From positions 1 through 64,000 of the forward strand of contig CAVVFZ010000025.1 of NCBI GenBank assembly GCA_963747555.1: DNA of 64,000 nucleotides, read 5' to 3'. The position numbers and the translations under genes are program-made. This DNA comes from DUZB01 sp963747555 (lineage in GTDB: Bacteria > Desulfobacterota > DSM-4660 > Desulfatiglandales > Desulfatiglandaceae). The notes beneath the pieces are model-generated. The model ran no database searches. It worked only from the letters and a program-made list of their open reading frames with translations, and was not told the DNA's origin. Positions 17,947 to 27,047 of this stretch are shown piece after piece. Position 1 is the stretch's first letter. Every line of letters starts with the position of its first letter.

Positions 17947-19738
17947 TGAAATACAGGATGGAACGGGCTCTTTGAAGGATTTCGGGATCGAAACCGGTTC
18001 TGGAGGATCCTTCATGGCCCGTTTTATTGAAGTGCTTGCCCCCATAGGGGACCGGAGTCCTGGTGTCATAGTCATGCGCAGCCGCGCATTGGAGCTTTTG
18101 AAAAAGGCAAAGGCGGAAGGGGTGCTGGATCAGACGATACGGCAAATGGTTCTTTTTGCGGGTGCCGAGTATTTCCTGCCCCCTTCTTATGCCAAGTTTC
18201 AGCCGGTTGTTGTGGAAGGATTGATTTTTCTCATATCTCAACTGCCCCTCAAACGTCTGGCAGACAAAATGGTGGATCAGCTCCGTCTTCCCCTTTCCGC
18301 TACGCCCGGAGAAAGACTGTTTACCCTCGTGAAAGACATGCCGAGTCTTCAGAAACTTGGTCAGGTCATATGCCGAAGCCCCGGACTGGACCCCCAAGTC
18401 AAGGATTCTCTCACCGATCTGGAAGACAAGATCAAGACGGTGACTTATGGCCGCTTACGTCCTTTTCTCAAGAAGGCCCTCCAATCGACCGGGTCCGAAT
18501 TTACCATAACGCCGGAGAAAATGATTCTCGCCGAGGCGAGTGTCTGCGCGGTGGTCCCCGCCAAGGTAAGAACCGGGAAAAATGGTCCCGATGTTTCATC
18601 TGTCCTGAAAATGGTGAAGCCCGCGGTCAGAAAAAATCTGCCGACGGAACTTCTGCTGCTCGACCGTACGGTTACCTTCCTTGATGATAACCGTTCCCGG
18701 TGGGGATTGGGTGATTTCAGCTTTCAGGGAACGCTCAGTCAGGTAAGAAGGCTCCTTGAAAATGAGGTGGACCTGAGCATGGAACAGGCCAACCTGGACA
18801 AGGCTCTCTCTTATCATTCTTCCGACAACGCGGTCCTGGTTCCGGTGCGTTCGGCGGCATCCACCCCCCTCATGACCGTGATGTCCCGGTTGGACGGCGC
18901 CAAGATCACGAATGTGGCTGGTCTCACCGCAAAGGAAAGACGACGTCTCGCCATTACCCTGGCTAGAATCTGTATTATCAGGCCCATTCAGGATATGAAC
19001 GGAGAAAGCATTTTCCACGGAGATCCTCACGCCGGAAATCTGGCCTACACTTTTGAAGGGCAGTGGCCCAAGATCATCTTTTACGACTGGACCATGTTGG
19101 GACGGCTGGGGAGGTTGGAGCGACTAGCCATGGTTCTTCTGACGCTCGGGCTGATCACGGATCACGGCAAGGTGATTTTCTATGCCGCTGATGTGATTAC
19201 CAAAGGCAGCATTTCCCTTGACAAGGCTATGAGCGGCAAGATCGATGGGGTGATCGAAGAGGCCATGAGCGGTCTCAGGAAAGGCGACAGGGGGATCCTG
19301 TCGAGTATAGAGTTCCTGTTTGAGAAATTTACTTACCAGGGGGTCGTGTTCTCCGCGGACTTGATGATGTATGAAAAAGCCCTGGTGACCCTCAAGGGGG
19401 TGTTGGCGGATATCGATCCCGATTTCAGCCGGGATGATTATCTTGTCAGGTCGGCCTTTACCACGTTTATGAATGATATGATTCACCTTCGCCTTGTGAA
19501 GATGGTAATGAAGGATATCTGGTCTATCTATCGGCACAGTTTTAACCTTCTCATGGATGTGCAGAACAGTTATCTACCGCTTCTTCAGGGACATTGCCCT
19601 GATGCGGGGGAAACTCCCCAAGATTCCCTTTTTTTGATAGGGGCAAGCCTCCTGGTTCAATGGGCTCATCACGAGTCTTCCTTACTGTATCCCGCTTTCA
19701 CGCAAATCAGTTCCGAGCCCCATAATACTCCAAAATAG
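17933..19738 (+). CDS. UbiB/ABC1 (ADCK)-family atypical kinase-like protein
   Basis: GTG start overlaps the end of the PhaR-like gene by 14 bases, so the two are translationally coupled. In 601 residues it has the KxGQ signature (LQKLGQVI, about 139-146), the catalytic block FHGDPHAGNLAY (about 360-371) and the metal-binding IFYDWTMLGRLG in place of DFG (about 381-392). UbiB-family proteins act in ubiquinone and isoprenoid lipid handling; in plants, ABC1K proteins sit on plastoglobules, which are lipid bodies. The order phasin, PhaR, UbiB-like suggests a granule-surface role (inference). Its last 32 bases overlap the convergent cobA/hemD gene. Confidence 0.82.
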   Translation: MVKDDEIQDGTGSLKDFGIETGSGGSFMARFIEVLAPIGDRSPGVIVMRSRALELLKKAKAEGVLDQTIRQMVLFAGAEYFLPPSYAKFQPVVVEGLIFLISQLPLKRLADKMVDQLRLPLSATPGERLFTLVKDMPSLQKLGQVICRSPGLDPQVKDSLTDLEDKIKTVTYGRLRPFLKKALQSTGSEFTITPEKMILAEASVCAVVPAKVRTGKNGPDVSSVLKMVKPAVRKNLPTELLLLDRTVTFLDDNRSRWGLGDFSFQGTLSQVRRLLENEVDLSMEQANLDKALSYHSSDNAVLVPVRSAASTPLMTVMSRLDGAKITNVAGLTAKERRRLAITLARICIIRPIQDMNGESIFHGDPHAGNLAYTFEGQWPKIIFYDWTMLGRLGRLERLAMVLLTLGLITDHGKVIFYAADVITKGSISLDKAMSGKIDGVIEEAMSGLRKGDRGILSSIEFLFEKFTYQGVVFSADLMMYEKALVTLKGVLADIDPDFSRDDYLVRSAFTTFMNDMIHLRLVKMVMKDIWSIYRHSFNLLMDVQNSYLPLLQGHCPDAGETPQDSLFLIGASLLVQWAHHESSLLYPAFTQISSEPHNTPK

Positions 19739-21272
19739 CCTCCGTGAGAGAATCGATAGTGTATTCCTTTGGGGTGAGTTTCACGCTTAGTCCGTTTTCC
19801 TCCGCCGTTTTTGCGGTTACGGGTCCGATGCAGGCAATGGATACGCTGGTCAGACTGTCCCTGAGAGTTGGATCGTAGCGATCCATCATGTTCAGAAAAT
19901 TGGTTACCGTGGAGGAGCTGGTAAAGGTGATCATGTGGATTCGGCCTTCCCGGAGCATTTCCGCCACCATGGCCGTGTCGTGGTCGGGTTTGATGGTCTG
20001 GTAGGCAGGGATGACGTCCACGTCAAACCCCATCTTTCGCAGGTCTTCCGGAAGTACTTCCCTGGCCTTTGCAGCCCTTGGAAGAAGGATTTTTCCGGGA
20101 GGGTTCTCCATTTTCCTGAAGGCCTCAACGATGGCTTCCGCCCTGTACTCCGTCGGAACAAGATCCGGCACAATCCCCAGCCGACGCCACTTCTCCGCCG
20201 TTTTCGGACCGATGGCCCCAATGCGTATCCCTTTGAGTTCGCGGACGTCTTTTCCGTGAAAATGAAGCCGTTCAAGGAAAAATTTTACCCCGTTTGGAGA
20301 GGTGAAGAGAACCCACGCATAATCCGAAAGATGTTCGATGGCTCTATCGAGCGGTTCCCAACTCTCGGGAGGAATGACCTCTATGGTGGGAAACTGGATG
20401 CATTCGGCGCCCAGGGTTGCCAGCTTCTTGAGAAATCCGCTGGCCTGTTCCCTCGCCCTTGTCACGATAATCCGTTTTCCAAAAAGAGGTTTTGTTTCAA
20501 ACCAGTTCAGTTCCTCTCTCAGGGTCACTACTTCCCCCACCACGATGATGGCCGGAGGACGAATCCCGGCGTTCCCGGTCCGTTCGGCAATATTCTCAAG
20601 TGTTCCGGTCACGGTCAGCTGGTCACTCATGGTTCCTCTGCGGATAACCGCCGCCGGCGTCAGGGAAGAGCGTCCGCAAGCGATGAGTCTATCGGCGATC
20701 TTGGCGATATTTCCCACGCCCATCAGAAAAACCAGTGTACCCGCGGCTGTGGCCAGTTTATCCCAGTGGATGTTGGATTTTTCTTTGGTGGGATCTTCGT
20801 GTCCGGTGACAAAAGCAACCGTCGCCGTATAATCTCGATGGGTGAGGGGGATTCCCGCATAAGCAGGGACGGATATGGCCGAGGTGACGCCTGGAACCAC
20901 TTCGAAAGGAACTCCGGCCTTGATCAGCTCCTGGGCTTCTTCACCCCCGCGCCCAAAAATGAACGGGTCTCCTCCTTTGAGCCGCACCACGATTTTTCCG
21001 TTTGCCGTCTTTTCGATGATCAGGGCGTTGATATCCTCCTGCTTCATGGTGTGATCCCCGCCCTTTTTTCCCACATAGATAATTTCCGCATTTTCGGAGG
21101 CGTATTGCAGAAAGGTCCGGTTGGCGAGATAATCGTAAATGACCACATGGGCCTCCTGAATGCACTGTTTTGCCTTCAGTGTCAGGAGTCCTGGATCACC
21201 GGGGCCGGCGCCCACCAGGAATACTTTTCCCTGCATGGGAGTTGTGGTTGCTGTGTTTTTGCTGGGTGTCAT
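19707..21272 (-). CDS. cobA-hemD: Uroporphyrinogen-III C-methyltransferase / uroporphyrinogen-III synthase fusion
   Basis: 521 residues. Residues 14-260 are the SAM-dependent methyltransferase (VGAGPGDPGLLTLKA, VVRLKGGDPFIFGRGGEE, AYAGIPLTHRD), which makes precorrin-2 for sirohaem, haem d1 or cobalamin. Residues about 262-515 are HemD (RIIVTRAREQASGF, WVLFTSPNGVKFF, ITFTSSSTVTNF), closing the tetrapyrrole ring. The fusion is common in clostridia and deltaproteobacteria. It lies 113 bases after hemC on the same strand; the gap has a TACACGAATGACACGAA motif of the kind often seen as filler repeat. Confidence 0.95.
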   Translation of the reverse strand: MTPSKNTATTTPMQGKVFLVGAGPGDPGLLTLKAKQCIQEAHVVIYDYLANRTFLQYASENAEIIYVGKKGGDHTMKQEDINALIIEKTANGKIVVRLKGGDPFIFGRGGEEAQELIKAGVPFEVVPGVTSAISVPAYAGIPLTHRDYTATVAFVTGHEDPTKEKSNIHWDKLATAAGTLVFLMGVGNIAKIADRLIACGRSSLTPAAVIRRGTMSDQLTVTGTLENIAERTGNAGIRPPAIIVVGEVVTLREELNWFETKPLFGKRIIVTRAREQASGFLKKLATLGAECIQFPTIEVIPPESWEPLDRAIEHLSDYAWVLFTSPNGVKFFLERLHFHGKDVRELKGIRIGAIGPKTAEKWRRLGIVPDLVPTEYRAEAIVEAFRKMENPPGKILLPRAAKAREVLPEDLRKMGFDVDVIPAYQTIKPDHDTAMVAEMLREGRIHMITFTSSSTVTNFLNMMDRYDPTLRDSLTSVSIACIGPVTAKTAEENGLSVKLTPKEYTIDSLTEAILEYYGARN

Positions 21273-21385
21273 GATAGGACCCTTTCTTTACCATGAAAAA
21301 GCTTTTTGACCACGAATTACACGAATGACACGAATTGTTGACGGGAGTTTTCTCCTCGTCTCCGCGGCGGCGCGGGAGAATCCAA

Positions 21386-22321
21386 TCAGGAATTAGACAA
21401 CTTCTTTCCGTAGACCCTTTCAAGGATCTCCTGCGCACCGTCGGCCAGGAGTCTATGCGCGAGCGCTTTTCCCATCCGGTCGGCGTCCTTTTTGTCTCCG
21501 GAAATGTGACCTTGAATGATCCGCGTTCCGTCCAGCTCGGCTACCATGCCCGTAAAATGGAGACGGTCATCCTCCAGGTGGGCCAGACCGGCGATCGGGA
21601 CCTGACAACCCCCTTCCAGTTCCTTCAGGAAGGCCCGTTCAGCCGCTACGGCAATCCGCGTGGGGTCATGGTTAAGAAAATCGATCACGCCGATCGTTTC
21701 TACATCATCCGATCGTGTTTCAAGACCAAGTGCCCCCTGTCCGATGGCGGGCATGATTTTATTTGTGGGGATGATCTGGGAAATTCTGTCTTCAAGGCCC
21801 ATTCGTCTAAGACCGGCCGTTGCCAGGATGATGCAATCCAATTCGCCGCCTTTCAGCTTTCCCAGGCGTGTGTCCACATTTCCCCGCAGGGGGCTGATGT
21901 TCAGATCTGGGCGGATACGAAGGATTTGGGCGGCCCGTCGAAGACTGCTGGTGCCCAATTTTGCTTTCCACGGCATCTGGTCGATGGTGGCATCCCCTGT
22001 TGAAATGAGGGCGTCCCGCGGATCTTCCCGTTCGGGGAAGGCGGCCAGCATCAATCCGTCGGGCAGTTCCGCCGGAACATCCTTCATGCTGTGCACGGCA
22101 AGGTCTACCCTGTTTTCCAGGAGGGCATCCTCAATTTCCTTTACAAACAGTCCTTTTCCTCCGACCTTACTCAGAGGGGCGTCCTGGATCTTATCGCCGG
22201 TTGTCTTGATGATGGTGAGTTCCACCCGAACATGGGGATATCTCTCCTGTACTTTGTTTCTGATCCACTCGCTCTGCGTCAGGGCCAGCTTGCTGCCCCG
22301 GGTGCCTATGCGTATGAGCAT
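21386..22321 (-). CDS. hemC: Porphobilinogen deaminase (hydroxymethylbilane synthase)
   Basis: Joins four porphobilinogens into hydroxymethylbilane. The 311-residue protein has IGTRGSKLALTQSEW at the start, VHSMKDVP, GTSSLRRAAQ, and the cofactor cysteine in LEGGCQVPIAG near residue 240. Length normal. It follows ispD by 33 bases and precedes the hemD fusion, so the two consecutive ring-forming steps are co-transcribed. Confidence 0.96.
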   Translation of the reverse strand: MLIRIGTRGSKLALTQSEWIRNKVQERYPHVRVELTIIKTTGDKIQDAPLSKVGGKGLFVKEIEDALLENRVDLAVHSMKDVPAELPDGLMLAAFPEREDPRDALISTGDATIDQMPWKAKLGTSSLRRAAQILRIRPDLNISPLRGNVDTRLGKLKGGELDCIILATAGLRRMGLEDRISQIIPTNKIMPAIGQGALGLETRSDDVETIGVIDFLNHDPTRIAVAAERAFLKELEGGCQVPIAGLAHLEDDRLHFTGMVAELDGTRIIQGHISGDKKDADRMGKALAHRLLADGAQEILERVYGKKLSNS

Positions 22322-22354
22322 ATCGTCTCCGACCGGTCGTAAAGTTATCTCTCT

Positions 22355-23065
22355 TTATTCGGGATTCGCCGCCAGGATATTTCGTGCCATTTCCAGGTCG
22401 AACGGTGTGGTTACTTTAATGTTCCTGTCCGATCCTTCCACAACCGTTACCGTGATTCCTGTTTTTTCCACGAGCAGGGAATCATCGGTAGCCTCTTCCC
22501 ACCCTTCGGAAAGGGCCCTTTCGTGGGCGATCAGGATGTCGCTGTAGCGAAAGATCTGTGGGGTCTGTACCATCCATACCTTTTTTCTGTCATAGGTTCC
22601 TACTACTTCATGGTCCCTGTTGACCTCCTTTACGGTCTCTTTGGCAGGCAGTGCAGCGATGACGGCACGGTGTTTTCCGGCTGCCCGAATGATTCTTTCC
22701 ACAAGCTCCACGGTAATCATGGGCCTGACTCCGTCGTGGATGAGGAGAAGGTCATATTTCCCTTCCGTGGCGCGTATGCCTATTCGTACGGAATCCTGTC
22801 TGCGCGGCCCGCCGGGAACGATCTTAACGACCTTATGCAAACCGAATGGAGCTGTAATATGCTCGCTGCAGAAACCCACATCCGCTTCAGGAACCACGAG
22901 AATGATGGCATCCACCTGATCGCATTTCTGAAGTGTTTCGAGGGTGATGGCTAAAAGGGGTCTGTTTTTGATTTCAAGAAACTGCTTGGCCCGACCTGCG
23001 CCCATCCTGACGCCTGACCCTGCGGCTGGGACAATGGCCGCCACGGTATCGGCGGATGGCTTCAT
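22355..23065 (-). CDS. ispD: 2-C-methyl-D-erythritol 4-phosphate cytidylyltransferase
   Basis: Third step of the MEP isoprenoid pathway: CTP plus MEP gives CDP-ME. 236 residues with the nucleotide loop IVPAAGSGVRMGAGRAKQF (about 11-29), LLIHDGVRPMI, and the closing block VEGSDRNIKVTTPFDLEMA. First gene of an ispD-hemC-cobA/hemD operon. Confidence 0.96.
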   Translation of the reverse strand: MKPSADTVAAIVPAAGSGVRMGAGRAKQFLEIKNRPLLAITLETLQKCDQVDAIILVVPEADVGFCSEHITAPFGLHKVVKIVPGGPRRQDSVRIGIRATEGKYDLLLIHDGVRPMITVELVERIIRAAGKHRAVIAALPAKETVKEVNRDHEVVGTYDRKKVWMVQTPQIFRYSDILIAHERALSEGWEEATDDSLLVEKTGITVTVVEGSDRNIKVTTPFDLEMARNILAANPE

Positions 23066-23475
23066 AAAAGCGGCCCCTGCATTCGGAAAAAAGACTGTTC
23101 AGAACAAGAAAGAAACGCTGAAGTCTCCACCTGGTTCCCATGCCCCATCGTGGAAATCGATACGGTATACATTCCCATGCTGTAGCAGGAGAGCGAAAGA
23201 ACCGGCAACCGGCAACGGGCAAGCGTACACTGGAAAAGAAGTTTCATTCGAGGCATAGGGCATGAATAGTGAAATTCAGTTCGAGGAAGGAAAATGGTAT
23301 CCTATGCAAATTCCCTGGCACCATGTTTGGAGTCAGCAAGCCCATTCCGCCACAGGGTCTTTTTTGCTGCCAGGGTTTTGAATAAGATACGGAAAATGGG
23401 CAAAATAAGATGATGCTAAAAGAAAAGCAGATTTTGGCTCGCTCTGCCGCGACCTGCTTTTCCGGACACCTCGTC
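23066..23475. other. 410-base gene-free stretch with repeats
   Basis: Short frames on both strands here lack start signals and resemble nothing. It holds a REP-like fragment (GGTTCCCATGCCCCATCGTGG, about 23130) and copy 2 of the dispersed palindromic repeat. It separates ispD from the Rho-N gene, both on the minus strand. Confidence 0.5.
23298..23390 (+). repeat. Dispersed palindromic repeat, copy 2 (both ends intact)
   Basis: Opens GTATCCTATGCAAATTCCC and closes GGGTTTTGAATAAGATAC, near-perfect inverted ends joined by TGGCA/TGCCA. The core reads CCCATTCCGCCACAGGGTC. This 93-base copy best defines the element. Confidence 0.75.
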
Positions 23476-23886
23476 TCAGCCCACAACAACTTTCCGTGTC
23501 TGCTTTTTCAGCCGATTGATGCGCCTTCGAAGCACATTCACCTTTTCATTTTCCTTGTTCTCACGGGCGGCTTTCTTGGCTTCTCGGAGCTGCACGACCT
23601 TGGCTTTCAATTCTTTTATGTTCGCCTTAGGCTTTTTGACTTTTTTGGCTTTCGGCTCGGTGGCGAACTCTTCCTTGATGACCATGTATTCCCGAATAAG
23701 AGGGACCAGTTCTTCCTTCTTCATGGCGCTTACACCGGTAGCGCCGGGAATCGTCATGGCCATTTCCCTCAATTCGATAGCGGTCATCTTCTCCAGAGGC
23801 TTTTTGATAACAACCGGTTCCATCTTGGTCTCTTCCACGCTCTCTTTCTGATCTTCTTCAGCGCCTTCTTTTATCTCTTCTGCCAT
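23476..23886 (-). CDS. Small basic protein with Rho N-terminal (SAP-like) domain
   Basis: 136 residues. After an acidic first 30 residues, KMTAIELREMAMTIPGATG followed by SAMKKEELVPLIREY is the Rho-N helix-extension-helix fold that binds nucleic acid. The C-terminal half is Lys/Arg-rich coiled coil (IKELKAKVVQLREAKKAA). GAGGAG precedes the ATG. Not Rho itself, which is three times longer. Similar short proteins are conserved in deltaproteobacteria without known function; RNA or DNA binding is likely. Confidence 0.78.
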   Translation of the reverse strand: MAEEIKEGAEEDQKESVEETKMEPVVIKKPLEKMTAIELREMAMTIPGATGVSAMKKEELVPLIREYMVIKEEFATEPKAKKVKKPKANIKELKAKVVQLREAKKAARENKENEKVNVLRRRINRLKKQTRKVVVG

Positions 23887-24072
23887 AGGTACTTCTCCTC
23901 ATTATATACTTTTAGTCCGCCCAAATTATATATCCGGGCAGATTTTTCAAGCCCATGATATGAGCTTTGCAGCCACTATACCCATTTTCAAATCAAAATC
24001 AACACGAAAGATCCGTATAGCACAGGTCGATCCAAAAAAGCAACCCTTTCGGCTGTCGGCCTTGCTCAACGG

Positions 24073-24819
24073 CTAATCCCTTTTTCCTTTTTTGATAAAG
24101 GGAGAAAAAAGATCTACCGGTACGGGAAACATGATAGTGGAATTGCTTTCCGAAGAGATTTCTTTCATCGTCTGAAGGTATCGCAACTGCAGGGCTTCCG
24201 GATGTTCCTGGATGATGCCCGCAGCTTTTGCAAGTTTTGTTGCCGCCTGGTATTCCCCTTCGGCCGCGATGACTTTGGCCCTCCGCTCCCTTTCGGCCTC
24301 CGCCTGTCTCGCCATGGAGCGCTGCATCTCCTCCGGGAGGTCGATATGTTTTACCTCTACTGTGGTGACTTTGATTCCCCAAGGGTCTGTATGTTTATCA
24401 AGAATATTTTGTAACTGGGTGTTTATTTTTTCTCTTTCCGCAAGAATTTCATCCAGTTCCACCTGACCGCAAACGCTCCGGAGCGTAGTCTGGGCAAGCT
24501 GTGACGTGGCAAAGAGATAATTTTCCACCTCGATAGTGGCGTTTGTCGGGTTCATTACGCGAAAATAGACCACGGCATTGACCTTGATGGAAACATTGTC
24601 CCTGGTGATGACATCCTGCGAAGGCACGTCCATGGCCACAAGACGGAGGCTGACCTTGACCATCTTATCAATGATTGGGATCAGAATAATCAAGCCGGGT
24701 CCTTTGGTATTGATAATCCGGCCCAGACGGAAGATCACAGCCCTTTCGTATTCCTTTAGAATCTTGATGGCGGATGCCAAAAAGAGAACGATCAATACAA
24801 TAGCGACAATAAAAAACAT
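24073..24819 (-). CDS. SPFH-domain membrane protein (stomatin/slipin)
   Basis: 248 residues: one N-terminal membrane span (about 2-22), then the band 7 domain with YERAVIFRLGRI, GPGLIILIPIID, VPSQDVITRDN and an oligomerising coiled coil (EAERERRAKVIAAEGE). These proteins form large membrane-bound rings. Next upstream on the same strand, 113 bases away, is an NfeD protease-like protein, the classic partner. GGGAGG precedes the ATG. Confidence 0.94.
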   Translation of the reverse strand: MFFIVAIVLIVLFLASAIKILKEYERAVIFRLGRIINTKGPGLIILIPIIDKMVKVSLRLVAMDVPSQDVITRDNVSIKVNAVVYFRVMNPTNATIEVENYLFATSQLAQTTLRSVCGQVELDEILAEREKINTQLQNILDKHTDPWGIKVTTVEVKHIDLPEEMQRSMARQAEAERERRAKVIAAEGEYQAATKLAKAAGIIQEHPEALQLRYLQTMKEISSESNSTIMFPVPVDLFSPFIKKGKRD

Positions 24820-24841
24820 CTTTCACCTCCCCTGTCCAAGC

Positions 24842-24910
24842 GGTTTACGGTTGTCGGTTTATAGTTTACAGTCTTTTTAACCGTTATCCGGCGAGTGGTA
24901 ACCGTAAACC
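24842..24910. repeat. Inverted repeat between stomatin and NfeD genes
   Basis: GGTTTACGGTT (24842-24852) is the exact complement of AACCGTAAACC (24900-24910). The loop holds further GGTTTA/TTTACAG pieces. Resembles common intergenic filler repeats; could also form a hairpin in the nfeD-stomatin mRNA. Confidence 0.6.
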
Positions 24911-24932
24911 CATTGAAGTGCCCCCTGCTTTC

Positions 24933-26243
24933 TTACTGCTCCCCAGCTCTTTTTACCTCCAGAAGCAGTCCTTTCACCGCCACAACCTCGGCCTTTTCCC
25001 CTTTATCCAGTTTTTCTTTTGAAAAAGCCCGCCATGTTTCCCCGTGTACGAACATGAGGCCCTCCGGGTCAAGCGTTTCCATGACCACTCCGGTCTCTCC
25101 TGGAAGACCGTCGGCGCCGCCAAGGGGCTTTCTGTGGATCGTACGGAAGGCAATGCCGGCAACCACCACAAAAAATCCTCCCACCAGGAGGATGGTCGGT
25201 AACATGAGTTTCAGGGAGACCTCCGTATCTTTAAACAGCATGATGGATCCAAGAGTCAGGGAGATGATTCCTCCCACGGAGAGCATGCCGTAACTGGCAA
25301 CCTTTACCTCCGCGATAAAAAAGATGATCGCCAGGAGTATGAGCATGACGCCCGCATAGTTTACCGGCAGCGTCTGAAAAGAAAAAAAAGCCAGGATCAG
25401 GGAAATGCCGCCGATGACTCCCGGAAAGATGGCGCCGGGATGTGCCAGTTCAAAATAGAGTCCTGCCAGTCCGATCATCATCAGGATATAAGAAATGTTG
25501 GGATCGCTGATGGTTTGGAGAATTTTATCCCGGAATCCAGGGCGGTAAACGACTTTTTTAATCCCGACCGTGTTCAGTGTTACGGTCCCGGCGGAAGTAG
25601 TGATTTTCCTGCCGTCAAGCTTCTTGAGGAGATCATCCATGTTTTCTACCACCAGATCCACTACCTTCTTTTTGAGGGCTTCATCCGCTGTGATGGAGAC
25701 ACTTTCACGAATGGCCTTTTCCACCCACTCCCCATTTCTGCCCTTCTCTTCGGCGATTCCTTTTGCGTAGGCGGCCATGTCGTTCACCACCTTTTTTCCC
25801 ATTTCACTTTCAATATCTTTTCCACCGGTGGAAACGGGATGGGCCGCGCCGATATTGGTTCCTTTTGCCATGGCCGCGACATCCGCAGCCTCCGTGATCA
25901 TGACGCCGGCCGAAGCGGCTCCGGCGCCTTTGGGCCCCACATACACCACCACCGGAACGGGAGAATTGAGGATGGCTTTGATGATGGTGCGCATGGAAGA
26001 CCCGAGCCCCCCAGGGGTATCCAGGCGAATGATGACCAGGGTGGCGTCTGCCTCCCTGGCCTTTTCAAGGCCCCGAACCACAAACATGGCGGTCCCGGGA
26101 TTGATGGCGCCATCCAGTTCGATGATAAAGGCCAGTGGTTTTTCCAAAGATTCCGACAGGGATGAAGAAGGAGCGGAAAGAGAGAAAAAAGCGAACATCA
26201 TAAGGGCAGGGAACCAGAATCTCTTTGTCCCGAACATGCTCAT
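24933..26243 (-). CDS. NfeD family membrane serine protease (ClpP-like, stomatin partner)
   Basis: The real start is ATG 26243, which overlaps the stop of the uracil-DNA glycosylase gene by four bases (ATGA); the longer upstream frame is a shadow. 436 residues: signal peptide (about 5-28), ClpP-class domain with IIRLDTPGGLGSSM and the nucleophile in GAGAASAGVMI, a Lys further on, then four to five membrane spans (about 245-360) and a C-terminal OB-fold soluble domain (GETGVVMETLDPEG). Long NfeD proteases cleave stomatin tails. Forms a coaBC-udg-nfeD-stomatin operon. Confidence 0.93.
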   Translation of the reverse strand: MSMFGTKRFWFPALMMFAFFSLSAPSSSLSESLEKPLAFIIELDGAINPGTAMFVVRGLEKAREADATLVIIRLDTPGGLGSSMRTIIKAILNSPVPVVVYVGPKGAGAASAGVMITEAADVAAMAKGTNIGAAHPVSTGGKDIESEMGKKVVNDMAAYAKGIAEEKGRNGEWVEKAIRESVSITADEALKKKVVDLVVENMDDLLKKLDGRKITTSAGTVTLNTVGIKKVVYRPGFRDKILQTISDPNISYILMMIGLAGLYFELAHPGAIFPGVIGGISLILAFFSFQTLPVNYAGVMLILLAIIFFIAEVKVASYGMLSVGGIISLTLGSIMLFKDTEVSLKLMLPTILLVGGFFVVVAGIAFRTIHRKPLGGADGLPGETGVVMETLDPEGLMFVHGETWRAFSKEKLDKGEKAEVVAVKGLLLEVKRAGEQ

Positions 26244-27034
26244 TTTACCTCCATCCCCAGTTTTCTCATCACTTGTTTGATATCTTCCCACGTCTCCCTC
26301 TTGGCTGCGGGGTTTCGCAAGAGGTAAGCCGGATGAAAGGTGGTCATGGTGGGGATCTCCTCGAAGGCACGCCATTGCCCCCGGTCGGCAGTGATCCTGA
26401 AACCTTTTCCAAACAGGGCCTGCGCTGCGACGCGGCCCAGGACGCAGATCACCTCGGGATGGATAATCCGGATCTGCTGCATCAGAAAGGGGAGACAGGT
26501 CCGTACTTCTTGCTCTTCGGGATCGCGGTTGTTGGGGGGCCGGCACTTGACCACATTGCAGATATAGACCTGTTCCCTTGTCAGTCCCATGCCGCCTTCG
26601 ATAATTTTTGTCAGGAGCTGCCCCGATTTCCCAACAAAGGGTCTGCCCGCCAGGTCTTCGTCGCGCCCTGGTCCTTCTCCGATAAACACAAGCCGGGCAT
26701 TGGGATCTCCCTCGCCAAATACCAGGGTTGTCCTGCCCGTGTGAAGGCCGCATCGGCGGCAATCACCGATATGGTTTCGAAGATCCTCGAGGGAAGCCAA
26801 TTCGGAGGTAGTTTTTTCAGGGGGTTCGGTTTTGCGGGAGGTGATGTTCGGTTTGGCGGCAAGAACTTTCCGGGGAGGGGAGGTCTCTTTTTGCGGAATG
26901 GAAACGGCTGGTTTATCCAGTAATTCCACCAGATCCCGAGGTAGGGAAGGGGGGGCAAATCCCATCTCCGCATGGTCTTTGAGTCGTCCTTTCATATGGG
27001 AGAAGATCTCTTTTATTTCCTCTTGATAATCCAT
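26240..27034 (-). CDS. Uracil-DNA glycosylase, family 4 (Fe-S)
   Basis: Removes uracil from DNA. 264 residues with the family 4 motifs: GEGPGRDEDLAGRPFVG (about 119-135), CNVVKCRPPNNRDP, and the HPAYLLRN motif near the end. Four cysteines at about 92, 95, 164 and 180, spaced C-x2-C and C-x15-C, hold a [4Fe-4S] cluster. The first 75 residues are an extra proline-rich, low-complexity stretch. 13 bases after coaBC and four bases overlapping nfeD. Confidence 0.93.
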   Translation of the reverse strand: MDYQEEIKEIFSHMKGRLKDHAEMGFAPPSLPRDLVELLDKPAVSIPQKETSPPRKVLAAKPNITSRKTEPPEKTTSELASLEDLRNHIGDCRRCGLHTGRTTLVFGEGDPNARLVFIGEGPGRDEDLAGRPFVGKSGQLLTKIIEGGMGLTREQVYICNVVKCRPPNNRDPEEQEVRTCLPFLMQQIRIIHPEVICVLGRVAAQALFGKGFRITADRGQWRAFEEIPTMTTFHPAYLLRNPAAKRETWEDIKQVMRKLGMEVK

Positions 27035-27047
27035 GAACCTCTTCCCC

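Noticed and set aside
19935..21296. 453-codon plus-strand frame opposite cobA/hemD
   Set aside because: Antisense of a gene with strong family motifs.
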